DNA of 64,000 nucleotides from Hymenopus coronatus (lineage: Eukaryota; Arthropoda; Insecta; Mantodea; Hymenopodidae): NCBI GenBank assembly GCA_030762935.1, contig CM060883.1, positions 33,999,501-34,063,500 on the forward strand. Reading direction: 5' to 3'. The stretch's first letter is position 1. Every line of letters starts with the position of its first letter. A program made the translations under genes and the position numbers. Shown here piece after piece: positions 35,238 through 47,392 of the stretch. The notes under the pieces are model-generated. The model ran no database searches. It was not told the origin of the DNA and worked only from the letters and a program-made list of their open reading frames with translations.

Positions 35238-36118
35238 TTTTACTTTCTCTATACGTACTATGTACATAGTGTATAGAGAGGCTATTGAATTACTCCCAAC
35301 AATTCGATATGGAGATGTCACCAGAAATATGTTTTAACATCCCCTGAATCCAAAAAACACATTTTTAGAAAAATGTCAGTGTGTCTGTCTGTCTGTCTGT
35401 GTTGGTGTGTGTCTGTGTGTATGTGTGGATGTCTTTGGGCAGCACAGCTCAAAAACTAAAGGACCGTTAAAAGCCAAACTTGGTGCTTAAGTTTACTATC
35501 TTCCAAGGATACAACACGAAGATTTTCAAGAAAATCCCCTTACACTAAACTACCCTTTACATGAAAAAAATTTCAAAAATTTTTATTTTCTTAAAAATGG
35601 CTCTAACAAATTTGATTAAAATGTCATATATTAAAGACATTTACCTGATAAATAAAATGTATATCTTGAATTTTTTGGGAATAACCTCTGAAGGCTACTT
35701 TATTCTGGATAAATTTTACGGAATTTTGCATAGCTGTTTAACCGTAAGAGATTGACAAAAACTTACCTCACAAAAAATGTAGAGCACGTTAAAGCACACA
35801 ATGTATGTGATATACATTTTTTTCCGTGAAGTTGATCGTTTTTTAGATATTCCTTGTTATTGGTTTCAGCTTTGTAAAACATACTTTTCTCATACTGGAA
35901 TTTGTCAACTCCTGTCCATACAAACAAAGGAACTTCAGTTACATAGCAACCAACTTTTGACTATCACTTTAACATATGGTACTCTCTTATTTCGCTTCTA
36001 CTTACAAGGAAACAAGTAATAAGACTATTTCTGTTAATTTTTTCTCAATTAGCATGAAGTAAATAGAAACATTAGCTTTTTAGCAATAATTTGTTGAATG
36101 GAACACACGAGATTTTTT
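35238..36118 (-). mobile_element. Full-length HER, type B
   Basis: TTTTTACTTTCTCTATACG with the palindrome, then all blocks to GGAACACACGAGATTTTTTT. About 880 bp. Its seed contains TCTGTCTGTCTG and GTGTG runs (35378-35440). Confidence 0.94.
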
Positions 36119-38120
36119 TATTTATTTTTTGAAATGGAAGGAAAACAGGAGGTGTCAGGGAGTTAAACAAGATGGAAGGGAGTTAAGGAACAGAGAAAGC
36201 AAGAGTACAAAAGCAAATTAAGCCCAGGGTTGAGCTTATTTTGAAAAAAATTAAATTTGATTTTCAAATGTCTATTGACTGAACCCATGTGAACACACTG
36301 TATTATGGTAGATGTTGCTCAGGTCTACCTTATTTCATTTGTTTATTCCCATTTTACGAATGCATCAGTTTTGTGGTAATGTTGTATAAATGTGCTGCAA
36401 TAACTTAATGCAACAAAATGCTGCTGTGGAATATCTATAGGTTTATATTTTACCACCGTCAATGCATTTAAATGATATAATACAATGAAACGTGGACAAA
36501 CTATTAAACAAAATACAACCGATATTTGTTACGTGGACGGAACCCTGACAGATATTTTAGCATATGCGTATACACGTATATTTAAATTTCGTCAAGGCAA
36601 GCTGGTATATTGGACATTATAATTTTTTTACCTCGCTAGCATTTATATTTATTTTATTAGGTACAGTACTAAAGCCAAACTACAAAGGATTTGTCGTTTA
36701 ACAAGTTTTTATAACCCTGTAGTGTAATTTATGTAACTTTACGTTAGTATCTGCGTTCATTAGAAACTTTGAGGTCCCCAGGGATACCGTTTTGATACGT
36801 TATTTCTTTCTGTATAGAAATGCTCTAATATTAAGTGTTTTAAGTATTACACGGTATATTCAGGTGCATCTGTGATCACTTTGAAGTGTATAGATGATGT
36901 TATACAACTTAACTGTAAAGTAAATACATTTTAGTCTAAATTTTACGAAAAGCATATGATAAATTAAAGTATTGAATTATCTAAATAATTGCAAATACAG
37001 GGGTTAGAGGTGATTAGGTGCAAATAATGTTATATTTAGTAGAGAACAATATATATGATACACAAATATATCTAATTTTGTCCACTTACTAAGAGCATTG
37101 TCATAAATGAAACACAAATTTTAGGATCTAATGTGCTTTGAACGGCCCTGCGTTATGCCTCACTTGTGTTTACATATGTCACGTAAGGGCCAGCTTCTGT
37201 GTTTAGTAAGCTCTCATTCACTTGAGTCACAGTGAGGAATCGAGGGACCGATTAAGTTGCAAACTTTCATTTATATCTGCCAATGATGGACTGTACCATC
37301 GGTGATTTCTATATTGTCATTTCCCCAAAAGATGAGCGTTAGCTGCAGTGAATTATAGGATATGCCACACAATCTCTCTTAGTTTCCGATTTGAAGTTTT
37401 AATTTTTGAGATTTAATTTTAATTTTTCACCTTTCTAAGAGCAACGAGGGTAATTTTGTACTCCCAAGGACGGAAGAACAAATACTTAAAAGTTGGTTTG
37501 AGTTATGTGTATGTTCAAAAACAGTAAGAAAACAAAATGTAAATAAAGCATAAATGTTACACTTTTTTAAGTTAAGCGGTGATACGTTGTGAACCCTAAT
37601 CAGATAGTGTATGAAAACAAAAACTAATTGTCAATATAGACTACCGAGACCAGATATTTATACCAATCGCGGTCATCTGACTGGAGCGATACTGTCGAAA
37701 AATGTAATGCCCTGATGTTCTTTTCTTTGAAATATTGTTGCACCTGACGTTCGTATATTCAATCTCCGTCTTGGTTATTGATAATAAGGTGATAATTCAG
37801 GCAGCCAATCTTCGCTTTTAAAAACTATCAGTTCCATAAATGTACTTTCAATTAATTCAGTTACAATGTTCACTTAAAGTTTTAACGAGTTCTTATGTAT
37901 TTAAAGTAAAAAAGGAGTGAAAATAATGATTTGTATTTCTTATGTATGAGATGACCTGAAATAAAATAACGTTTGTTTCCATTTCATGTATTACTTATTA
38001 AAAGCTGAAATGAAATAATTGTTCCCTATTTCTATTGTTGCTATCGATATTCGTACATTGGGTGTGGACGCCTGCGACCATATCATAATTCAGGAGGCAG
38101 TGAAGAAAGAAAGAAAAACA
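36119..38120. other. Two kilobases without recognised features
   Basis: AT-rich, with no HER, SINE or transposase fragment found and no frame above 60 codons. A possible stretch of single-copy intergenic or intronic DNA. Confidence 0.4.
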
Positions 38121-38926
38121 AATTGATCTGCTCCAATCACATGACCTTCTCTACATCTGTGACAAATTATTGTTAATAAGCTTATTCTTCTGTTTATTTA
38201 ATGCTAAAACATTAGCAGAAACGGTCTTATCACTTAATTCCTATATAAACAGAAGGGAAATAAGGGAATACATTAGGTTAAACCAATAGTCAAATGTTTT
38301 AAAATGCTGTTGCTGTGGGACTGAAATCCATTTCTTTGCGTGACCACTTTTAGGTATTTTAAAACTGAAATCAATAACAAGGAATATCTCAAAAACGGCC
38401 AACTCCACGAAAAAAGTATATGTGACATAAATTGTGTGTCTTATCTGACTTACATTTTTTGTGTAGTAAGTGTTTGTCTATCAGTTAATCAAAATTCAAT
38501 AAAATCATCCAGAATAGAGAGATCTTTAGAGGCCATTCCCAGAAAATTCAAGATATAAAGTTTTTTTGGCATGCAAATATCTTAAATATAAGAGATTTTT
38601 ATCAAAATCGTTGCAGCCATTTTTGAGAAAAACAAAATTTTTAAAATTTGTTCCATGTAAAGGGTGGTTTGGGGTAGGAGGCTTTTCTTGAAAATCTTCG
38701 TGTCGCATAATTGGAAGACACCACGCTTAGCATTTAAGGGTCTATTCGCTTTTGAGCTATGCTGTCCACAGACACACACGGACCTTTTTCTGAAAATGCT
38801 TTCTTTTTATTCACGGGGTCCTAAAACATGTATTTTCGGTGAAATTTCGGTATCGAATTCTTGAGTGGAATACAATACCTTCTCTATAAACATTGTGCAT
38901 AGTACGTGTAGAGACATTATAAAAAC
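38121..38926 (+). mobile_element. Nearly full-length HER, type B
   Basis: Starts TTGATCTGCTCCAATCACAT. Ends in a diverged hairpin (TAAACATTGTGCATAGTACG) and GTAGAGACATTATAAAA, so the extreme end has decayed. About 805 bp with a short seed. Confidence 0.9.
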
Positions 38927-40927
38927 ATTCAGTAAGTAAACATGGTCGAATGCGTCATCTACAATTTCAGAACTAATGTTAAGTATTTCAATCATAACCT
39001 GATAAAATCTCCGTTCCTATATATTATAAATTAAGTCTATTTCTCTGAGTTCTATCAGATAGAACTCGTGTTTTCATCTCTTAGGCCAGTTCACTCCCAC
39101 CGCTTCGCTCCGGTCGTGAATTATCGACAAGATGAAAACACTCGTGGTATTACTTATAACACATTTGACAGCTGTGGTTATGGTCTGATGGTGCCCTGCT
39201 TCCCGTTCAGTTGCGTTAGAGCGTTGGCCTCTACCGGAGCGTATTCATGTAGTAGAAACATTTGTGAGAACACCTGTAACTGAGTTTGTTCTGCAAAACA
39301 TTCATGTAACTAAATACATATAAAAAGCCCTCAGGCACTAACACCAATTGAAGGAAACAAAATAGTATACTCGTTTGGCTTTGTCGCTGTCACGTTGTGC
39401 GCCAATATGTCACTGTTCTTTTATCTACCTTGGAGTCGGTCTGGATTAGTACCAGTGAAATGCTTTATAAACAGACATGTGCATACCTCTTGAAAGTTCT
39501 TTGATGCGCCGGCTCTGCTCATCCACGTAGAACACAATTTTGACTCTCATTAAGGGTGAGAAAGAATGACTGGGGTATGTAACACGGGGCAGACTCACAA
39601 ATAGAAGTACTTCACTTTAGATTCCACTGAATTAATGCTTTTATTCAGCTTTGTTACTTGTTGAGACACTAATCCTATGAGCGACTCCCGACATATTAAC
39701 TCTTGAAGACGTAGGAATATTAATAACTAGTGCTGTTTTCTTCTGCTTATTTAGTTCTTGTTTCGACGGTCATTACAGCGTACTTTCCTATTACGCGACG
39801 AGTCGACTCGTGCGCTAATGTCTCGCGTAAAAATATCACATACTTAGGTACACTGCCGCATTCACGTACATACAACGTACAGCCTATAGCGTACCGCGTA
39901 CAGCATCACAAGTATAGCGCGAAATCCAACAGGAATAAGCAGCAGCCCAATTTCGTGCAAACGCATCGCTTTTATACCTAATGTGTCTTAACTTGAATAT
40001 AATTCCTGATTGGTTGAAAAGAATCGCGAAAATAACGTTGTCACATGATTAAAATTGTAAGTTATTTGTATTCGACTCATGTGACCGCTCTTTATAATGG
40101 AAAAATCCCAAGCTGCTGACTTTTAGGGGAGAGACCTTTCTCTAAAAAATACCCTGTTACTTATGTCTCTAATGCGCTAAAATCTTGCTCTACAAAGGCA
40201 ATTGTGTTACTAAGATTAACAAGGAAAGTAACCTTGGCGTGCACAATAGCAACTTCTCACCCTAAGGTTTTGTGTTCTGCAATCTGCTCAGTCTTGACTG
40301 CTGAAGCAGATATTTCCTACATGAAACCTATGTAAAGATAATAATTAAAATAATAAAATGCACAGCGGGATAATATACTCTTGCAGCTTTCACTACCAGA
40401 AAGAAGCACGTCCGCTTGCCAACAGCACACGCCACAGAATATAGCAATTTGTTATAATACTATCTGGCCAATCCGCTGTTATAATGTGCGTAGTGTTACA
40501 TTCACGTTATACACATGTGCCGCCTATAAAACCATAAAATCTGTAATGTTTACAGCTCGCTGAACATGTCACAAAACTATCTTCATGTTGTTTAACGCAC
40601 CAAAGTGCGAGAAAATCGGCTGTTTGATCAATGTGTCCCCTTCCTGCTGGTGCAACAGGATCTGATATGGCAACGCCGCTATTCCGGTGCAGTGAAATGG
40701 ACACAAATTGACATTGGAGCTAGGGGGGCACTAGACTCAAATGGGTACCAAAGAGCTCATTCCGAGTATTGACATTATGGACTTACCACAACCACCATTC
40801 AAACGTATGGGTTCGATCTGACCAGATTAAATGGAAGGGTTACGCAAATGAACCGTCTTTATAGACTAGCGTAATGTTCATAGTAGAACTATTATATCAG
40901 AATGTTCCAAATGAGAGGCGATTTATT
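38927..40927. other. Mostly unassigned sequence
   Basis: It contains a 12-bp inverted repeat at 39068-39079 / 39130-39141 (GTGTTTTCATCT and its complement), a 14-bp palindrome ACGAGTCGACTCGT at 39798-39811, and several GC-richer patches. No gene is recognised. Confidence 0.35.
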
Positions 40928-41358
40928 TATTACTTTCTCTACACTTGCTATGAACATAGTATATAGAGAAGGTATTGTAATGGACCCAATAATGTTTGAT
41001 GCCGAGATTTCATCGGAAATACATGTTTTGGGTCCCCCTGAATCCAAATGGTCCGTGTGTTAAGTTTGGTATCTTCCAAGGATGCAACACGAAGATTTTG
41101 AAGAAAATCCCCCCACCCCAACTAACCTTTACATAGAAAAAAATTCGAAAATTTTGATTTTCTCAAAAATGGTTCTAACGATTTTGATTAAAATATCGAA
41201 TATTAAAGATATTTACCTGACGAATGAAATGTATATCTTGCATTTTTTTGGAAATATCCACTGAATGCTACTTTATTCTGAATGAATTTTACGGCATTTT
41301 GCATAACTGCTACACCGTAAGAGATAGACGAAAACTTACTACATAAAAATGTAGACCA
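40928..41358 (-). mobile_element. HER copy, hairpin side, type B
   Basis: TATTACTTTCTCTACACTTG with the hairpin, to AAAACTTACTACATAAAAATG. The seed block is almost deleted (GGTCCGTGTGTTAAGTTTGG). It ends where the CACTCGAA array begins. Confidence 0.87.
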
Positions 41359-42512
41359 CTCGAAAAAAACACCTAAACCTTCACGAACCCTTAAACTCAC
41401 ACCTTGGGACACGCCCAAACACTCGGACAGGCTAGCAAACTTGAACTCAAATGCACACACGAACACACTCGCACACTCGAACATGCTCGTCCACCCTCGC
41501 CACCTCGACTGCCCTCACACGCTCGACCTCACTGCTCACTCGAAAGCTCCATCACACTCTCGTTCGACAACCCTCATGCGCTCGAATATACTCGCACTCC
41601 AACACTCAAACACCTGATTTCACACACCTGAACACACTTCTCTACACACTCGAACAAATTCACAGTAGAACACATTCATAGATTTGCAAACATTCACACT
41701 CGAAATCATTCACACATTCGAACACACAACCGAACATACTCATGGGCTAGAACTAACCCACATACTCAAACACCCTGACAAATTAGAACTCACAAACTAG
41801 ATACTCGAACACAACCACTCGAACACGTACAGTAACACGCCCTCAAGCACACTCACACGCACTCGAGCACCTTTTTGCGCACTCGAGTGCATTCTCTAGC
41901 ACTCGAAAACTCATACACGCACTCGTATTCGAAAACTCTGTCACATACCCGAAAACCCTCCCACACACTCGAACACATCACAACACTCGAACACACTCAC
42001 ATGCTCTCGAACACACTCTCACGCAATCGAACACACACACACACAATAAACACAATTACACGCACTCGAAAACTCTCACACGCTCTCAAACACACTCACA
42101 TGCTCACGAAAACTCGCTCATGAACTCGCACTCAGGAACTCAAACTCTCACACTGGAACACACTGATTCACCCGAACACATTCGCATACTCTAACACACA
42201 TTCGAACACAACCACACACTCGCACTCGATCTCTGTCGTACGCTCGATCACTCCCGAACACTCGAACACACTGGACTAAACGTGAGCATTTGAACCCTCG
42301 TACTTATCCTTTCACACGAACGCGCTCGTTCATAACAGCACACTTGAACATTTCAACACTCTGAACACTGCAAAAAATTTAAGAGTCGAATAATTTGAAG
42401 ACTCGAAAAAAACCTTAAGATACACGAAAACGCCCGCACACTTGAACATTTTAACACACTCGAACTCAAACGCCCACTCTAGCACACTGGCCAACTTGAA
42501 CACTCAATTATC
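41359..42512 (+). repeat. Degenerate CACTCGAA-type array, 1.15 kb
   Basis: Imperfect repeats of ACACTCGAAC-like 8-12-mers with CACACA and CTCGCA variants, at a density of roughly one CACTCGAA-like word per 12-20 bp. It fades toward 42300-42510. Open frames here (His/Thr/Ser-rich) come from the repeat and are not genes. Confidence 0.92.
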
Positions 42513-42925
42513 TGGAAACCTCTAAAGACATGTTTAATCTGGATGAATTTCGCGGAATTTTGTGTAAGTGGTAAACCATAAGAGATAAGTAAGAATTACT
42601 TAACAAAAACTGTAGATCTCGTTAAAACACACAATTTATGTAATATGCATTTTTATTTGGAGTATACCGTTTTTGAGATATTCTGTGATATTAGTTTCAG
42701 CTTTAAACTACTGGAATTTTTCAACTCCTGTCCATAAAAACAGAGGTACTTCGATCACATAGCAACCAACTATCTATTTAACCTATGTTACTCCCTTATT
42801 TCCCGTCTACTTACAAGGCAGAAATAATAGGACTATTTCTGCCATTTTGTCTCGATTAGAAGTACGTAAATAGGATACGCTTTTTAATAATAATGTATTG
42901 TAGAGATGTACAGAAAGTCATGGTC
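42513..42925 (-). mobile_element. HER copy, inner side
   Basis: From CTCTAAAGACATGTTTAATC to GTACAGAAAGTCATGG. Its first ~95 bp repeat blocks already present just before the array at 41255-41358 (TTTATTCTGAATGAATTTTA and following). The two halves therefore overlap rather than meet. Confidence 0.85.
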
Positions 42926-43349
42926 ACCACATTTTATTTTTAAGGGAAATTAATTTATTGCTTATGCTTCCTTTGCAATGAATAAGCGCCTTTGGTTCTC
43001 ATAATCAACTTAGTGATAAAAACAATATACATTTGTTTTCATACGAAGCATTTGTCGATAACATTTATCAATTCATTTACGATTACCTTTAGGACAATAA
43101 AGATCATACTTTTTGCCCCATTGTTAGTGTCAGCAGTATGACAGTGTAATTATTGGAGGAAGTGTATGTAACATTCCAAGGCCATTACCGTGGGCAAGTA
43201 TTGATTAGCATGTGCTGCAATTATTTTCTGTCTGTAAAAGCTGTATTCAGTTATATGTGTATCCATGTACATGACTTACAGTGTGCCTAAGCGCACCAAA
43301 CTCATTAAACGACCCGTGTGGATTAGACTAGAAGCATGGCGGGTGATAA
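42926..43349. other. Unassigned sequence
   Basis: AT-rich, with nothing recognised. Confidence 0.3.
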
Positions 43350-44037
43350 AAACTCTTGTGTACCATTCACATGACTTTCTCTACATCTCTGCAACAAATT
43401 ATTCTGAAAAAGCTTATACTTCAATTTACTTCATGCTAATCAGAAAAAATTAGCAGAAATAGTCTTATTACTTGCTTTCTTGTAAGTAGAAGCGAAATAA
43501 GGGAGTACCATAGGTTAAAGTGATAGTCAAAAGCTGGTTGCTATGTGATTGAAGTTCCTTTGTTTGTATGGACAGGAGTTGACAAATTCCTGTATGAGAA
43601 AAGTATGAGTTTTTTAAAGCTGAAACCAAAAACAAGGAATATCTCTAAAACGATGAACTCCACGAAAATAATGTATATTACATACATTGTGTGTTTTAAC
43701 GTGCTCTACACGTAAGTTTTTGTCCATCTCTGACGGTTTAGCAGTTATTCAAAATTCCGTAAAATTCATCCAGGTTAAAGTAGTCTTCCGAGGCTATTCC
43801 CAGAAAATTCAAGATTGTCAGGTAAATATCTTTAATATATGATATTTAAATCAAAATTGTTAGAGCCATTTTTGATAAAATCAAAATTTTCAAAAAAAGT
43901 TCCATGTAAAGGGTAGTTTGGGGTCGGGGGATTTTTCTCAAAATCTTCGTCGCATTCCTGGAAGATACTAAACTTAAAAACCAAGTTGTGTATTTTACCG
44001 GCCTTTAGTTTTTGAGTTATCATGTTCATGGACACAC

Positions 44038-44038
<1 letters not shown>
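43350..44038 (+). mobile_element. HER copy, type A, broken at its seed
   Basis: Starts TCTTGTGTACCATTCACATG after AAAAAC. All blocks run to GAGTTATCATGTTCATGGAC and then a long CA run. Everything from the seed to the hairpin end is gone. Confidence 0.9.

Positions 44039-44082
<44 letters not shown>
44039..44082 (+). repeat. (CA)n microsatellite at a HER seed
   Basis: About 22 CA units, at exactly the place where other HERs carry a short CA/TG seed. The HER ends here. Confidence 0.95.
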
Positions 44083-44085
<3 letters not shown>

Positions 44086-44432
44086 GGCCCTGGTAACGAA
44101 ACCACGTGATGGATATAGTTGAAGCTTTAACTGCCATCTAGTGAAGGACGATGGTTACTAAATACAAACTTTTTCGATGCTACGAGTGTAAGTTCTTGGA
44201 CTTAATTGAATGCCTCTCGTATTTTAATGACACCAAACATGTTAGGTAGTTTATAATCACTACGAGTGAATTATTAATTAATGGCGTGAACTCTCGAAAA
44301 TTAAAGTAAACGTATAATTATACTACGTAGAACATAAATAATATAATAAAATTCCATGCTTAATGTGGCTCATAATGAACGAAGCTGTTTATATTGGTAA
44401 TAGTCAAAACTCGCCAACTTTTCTTCCCAAGC

Positions 44433-44515
<83 letters not shown>

Positions 44516-44516
44516 T
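44433..44516 (+). repeat. (AAT)n microsatellite
   Basis: About 28 uninterrupted trinucleotide units. Confidence 0.97.
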
Positions 44517-44689
44517 CTATCCACTGGAGTTTTTTAAATTAATTTATTGGCATTTAGATATTATCTATACAGCCAAAGGCAATAACAATTAACAACTAAG
44601 AATAAATTTACAAAGAATACTTACATCTAGTTTTCAAACATATTTCAGGGCATTACACAGGACATTTACATTTAAATGTTAATATTTAC

Positions 44690-44979
44690 ATGGTTTGGTC
44701 CGTACACGGCACAAAGCTCACGATGAATAGCTGCTGCAGAATATCCTTTGGCTGTAAAAAACCTTATAACAGCACGCACTTCACATTTGGCGGGGTTTTC
44801 TATTGCAGTACACATTTCAAACGGCCACAAACACTAAACTAGCGCAGGTACGACTTTCACTCGGCCACGGCTTGATGCCGACTGACCTGCTGAGTGCGTG
44901 AATGCACAGATGGCGTCGCTAATCCCCCAACTACCCGCACTGTGACCGATCGGAGGTTACTTTCTGAACGGCCCTCGTA
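44690..44979 (-). pseudogene. 5' fragment of a mariner with its TIR
   Basis: On the minus strand the TIR TACGAGGGCCGTTCAGAAAG is followed about 170 bp later by a start codon and an N-terminal mariner domain: CEVRAVIRFFTAKGYSAAAI then HRELCAVYGPNHV. This is the paired-like DNA-binding region. The sequence stops at about residue 40 and the catalytic part is absent. It belongs to a different mariner type from those at 12.7 and 52.7 kb. Confidence 0.85.
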
Positions 44980-45224
44980 CATGGAAATTTTGAGTCGCAA
45001 GTAATTGAGCAACACTGCATGGAAGATGAATGCCTAGATTCACTATTCTGATCCTGGAAGTGTTGTATTGCTGTCCATAGTTTCTTGCATGCAAAGATGA
45101 TGTGACCGAAATCGTCTAAAGAGTATCTTTAATATTAATCCTATTGAGATGTTTAGCAAAGCATTCATGATTAAATTTTAAAGGTTATAGTTGCGATCAT
45201 TTTCCTTGTGGCTTTCCTACTGCC

Positions 45225-45560
45225 GTACCACTGTTTTTTGGGTTCGTCATGATGCATTTAAAAATAATGTTTGCCTTTAAATTGTGCTGAATTTTTCCAC
45301 AGTTGTTCCAAGATTCCTTAACTTCATATATGTGGATAAGATTGGTCAGATATCGTTGCAGATTTTGCTAAATTGTCTGCAATTATATTTCCATTTATTC
45401 CCGAGTGAGCTTTAATCCAAACTAATAGTGTATATTTTCCCTTCGTTGTTATCATATTTAGTATAGCAAATCCAAGAGGATAATTACCTTGCTTTGATTT
45501 AGTCCAGAAATACACTGTAAAGAGCTCTTGGATCTGATTAGCAGGGTGTTATATCTCCTC
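45225..45560 (-). pseudogene. Non-LTR retrotransposon RNase H fragment
   Basis: The minus-strand frame at 45324-45515 has TLLVWIKAHSGINGNIIADN then LAKSA. The W-I-x-A-H-S-G-I-x-G-N and A-D-N-L-A-K signature is the C-terminal part of a retroelement-type RNase H, including the last catalytic Asp (ADNLAK). After a stop, ESWNNCGKIQHNLKA-like sequence continues in the same order as the tail of such domains. The reverse transcriptase was not found. Jockey/I/R1-type elements are the likely source. Confidence 0.75.
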
Positions 45561-46179
45561 CGAACTGCCGATTGAAAACATTACAACCCAAACCTGTAAT
45601 TTCATACTAAAATATCGTTTTGTTAATATCGATTTCGTTATTTCTGTTCGACATTGGAAATGCTTGAACTTCCGTCTTCATGTCGCTGATGCAAACATTC
45701 ATATATGCAAGTGTCGTAGCTGTTGTCTATTTAACCATACATGCATATAGTAATTATACTCCTTCCTCTAGAGGACGCAATTAATTGTAGTTGGTTTAAC
45801 CTTTACTTATGTAGCAATCACAGGGAAACACTTTCATAGGGATGATATGTGACCCGCCCTTCTATTTCATAACAATATTGGTGTGTATAGTCCCTGAGCT
45901 GTATTTAAGCTAGTTCAAATAGAGAACCGATACTGGGAGAAGACAAAGGTTTAGTATTGAGGTTGGGAACCAAGAGAGAATAACATTAATGCAATCTTGG
46001 GGAATGGGCACTTTTTATGCCAGCTAGTGTACATCAAACAGAATGGAACTAAACGAACTACTAATTTAGATACAGAAAAGCTTGTATAGCTTCAAGGAAT
46101 ATCCAATCATTATTATTGAAGGTCACTGAGGAATAAATGCATCTCGAAGGAATATATATATACACACCTACCTTATAAA
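45561..46179. other. Unassigned sequence
   Basis: AT-rich, with nothing recognised. Confidence 0.3.
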
Positions 46180-46266
46180 TTATCTTGGAAGATAATGCTA
46201 AACTTAAATACGTCGTTTGATATTGAACGGTCTTTTCGTATTGGGGATATGCTGTCCCCCCCCCCG

Positions 46267-46300
<34 letters not shown>

Positions 46301-46444
46301 AACTGGGACGTTTTTCCAATTTTTTTTTCAGGGGGACCCAAAACATGTATTTTCGGTGAAATCTCTATATCGAACCTTTGGTTGCAATACAATAGGCCCC
46401 TTCTGTATACACTATGTACGTAGTACGTGTAGAGAAAGTAAAAA
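46180..46444 (+). mobile_element. HER hairpin-side fragment, type B
   Basis: From TTATCTTGGAAGATAATGC to the palindrome (TGTATACACTATGTACG, then TAGTACGTGTAGAGAAAGT) and AAAAAT. The seed is a C-run plus (CA)n at 46256-46293. Confidence 0.88.
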
Positions 46445-46586
46445 TGATGGATTGATTTAACCCAAAATTAACGACATTTCATTAATTCATAGCATTATGA
46501 CAATCAGTAATTTATTTAATTCCTATTTTAATTCAAATCTTGTTATTTTCCTCCGGATATGACACTAAACCAAGAGGAAATGTTTT

Positions 46587-47392
46587 TGTTTATTTTGTCT
46601 ACACGTGTGGGTACATAGTGTATAGAGAATATATTGTAATGCACCCAGTAATTCGATGCCGAGATTTCATCGGAAATACATGTTTTGTCCCCCCCGAATC
46701 CAAAAAAAGTATATTTGGAAAAAGGTCCGCGCGAGCGCGGTATTTAGCTTTCATATCTTCCAGGGATGCGACACGAAGATATTAAAGAAAATCCCCCACC
46801 CCCAACTACCCTTTCCATGGAACTTTTTTCGAAAATTTTGATTTTCTTAAAAATGGCTCTAACGATTTTGATTAAAATATCGTACATTTAAGAAATTTAC
46901 TTCATAAATAAAATGTATATCTTGAATTTCCTGGGAATAGCCTCTGAAGACTACTTTATTCTGAATGAAGTTTACAAAAGTTTTCTTAACTGCTAAACCG
47001 TAAGAGATGGACAAAAACGTACCACACAAAAATGTAGAGCACGTTAAAACACACAATATATGTTATACACTTTTTTTCGTGGAGTTGACCGTTTTTGAGA
47101 TATTCCTTGTTTTCGGTTTCAGCTTTGAAAATCTTATACTTTTCTCATCCAGGAATTTCTCAACTCCGGTCCTTACAAACAAAGGAACTTCAGTCACATA
47201 GCAACCAGCTTTTGACTATTACTTTAACTTATGGTACTCCCTTATTTCTGTTCTACTTACAAAGAGGCAAGTAATAAAAGACTTATGCTTTTATTTACTT
47301 CATGCTAATCGAGAAAAAAATAACAGAAATAGTCTTGACAGTAATTTGTTGCAGAGATGTAGAGAAAGTATGTGAATAGAACACATACATTT
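46587..47392 (-). mobile_element. Full-length HER with a micro-inversion
   Basis: The left end is slightly decayed (GTCTACACGTGTGGGTACAT). The seed is replaced by a GCGCGAGCGC run. At 47281-47336 a segment is in the opposite orientation: TTATGCTTTTATTTACTTCA to AACAGAAATAGTCTT is the plus-strand version in a minus-strand copy. The end is GAACACATACATTTTT. Confidence 0.9.

Noticed and set aside
39068..39141. Inverted repeat GTGTTTTCATCT around a GC-rich centre as a MITE
   Set aside because: Only 74 bp long, one copy, and no target duplication seen.
41404..42123. Several overlapping open frames rich in His, Thr and Ser
   Set aside because: They are translations of the CACTCGAA array in several frames at once, which is expected from a simple repeat without stop codons.
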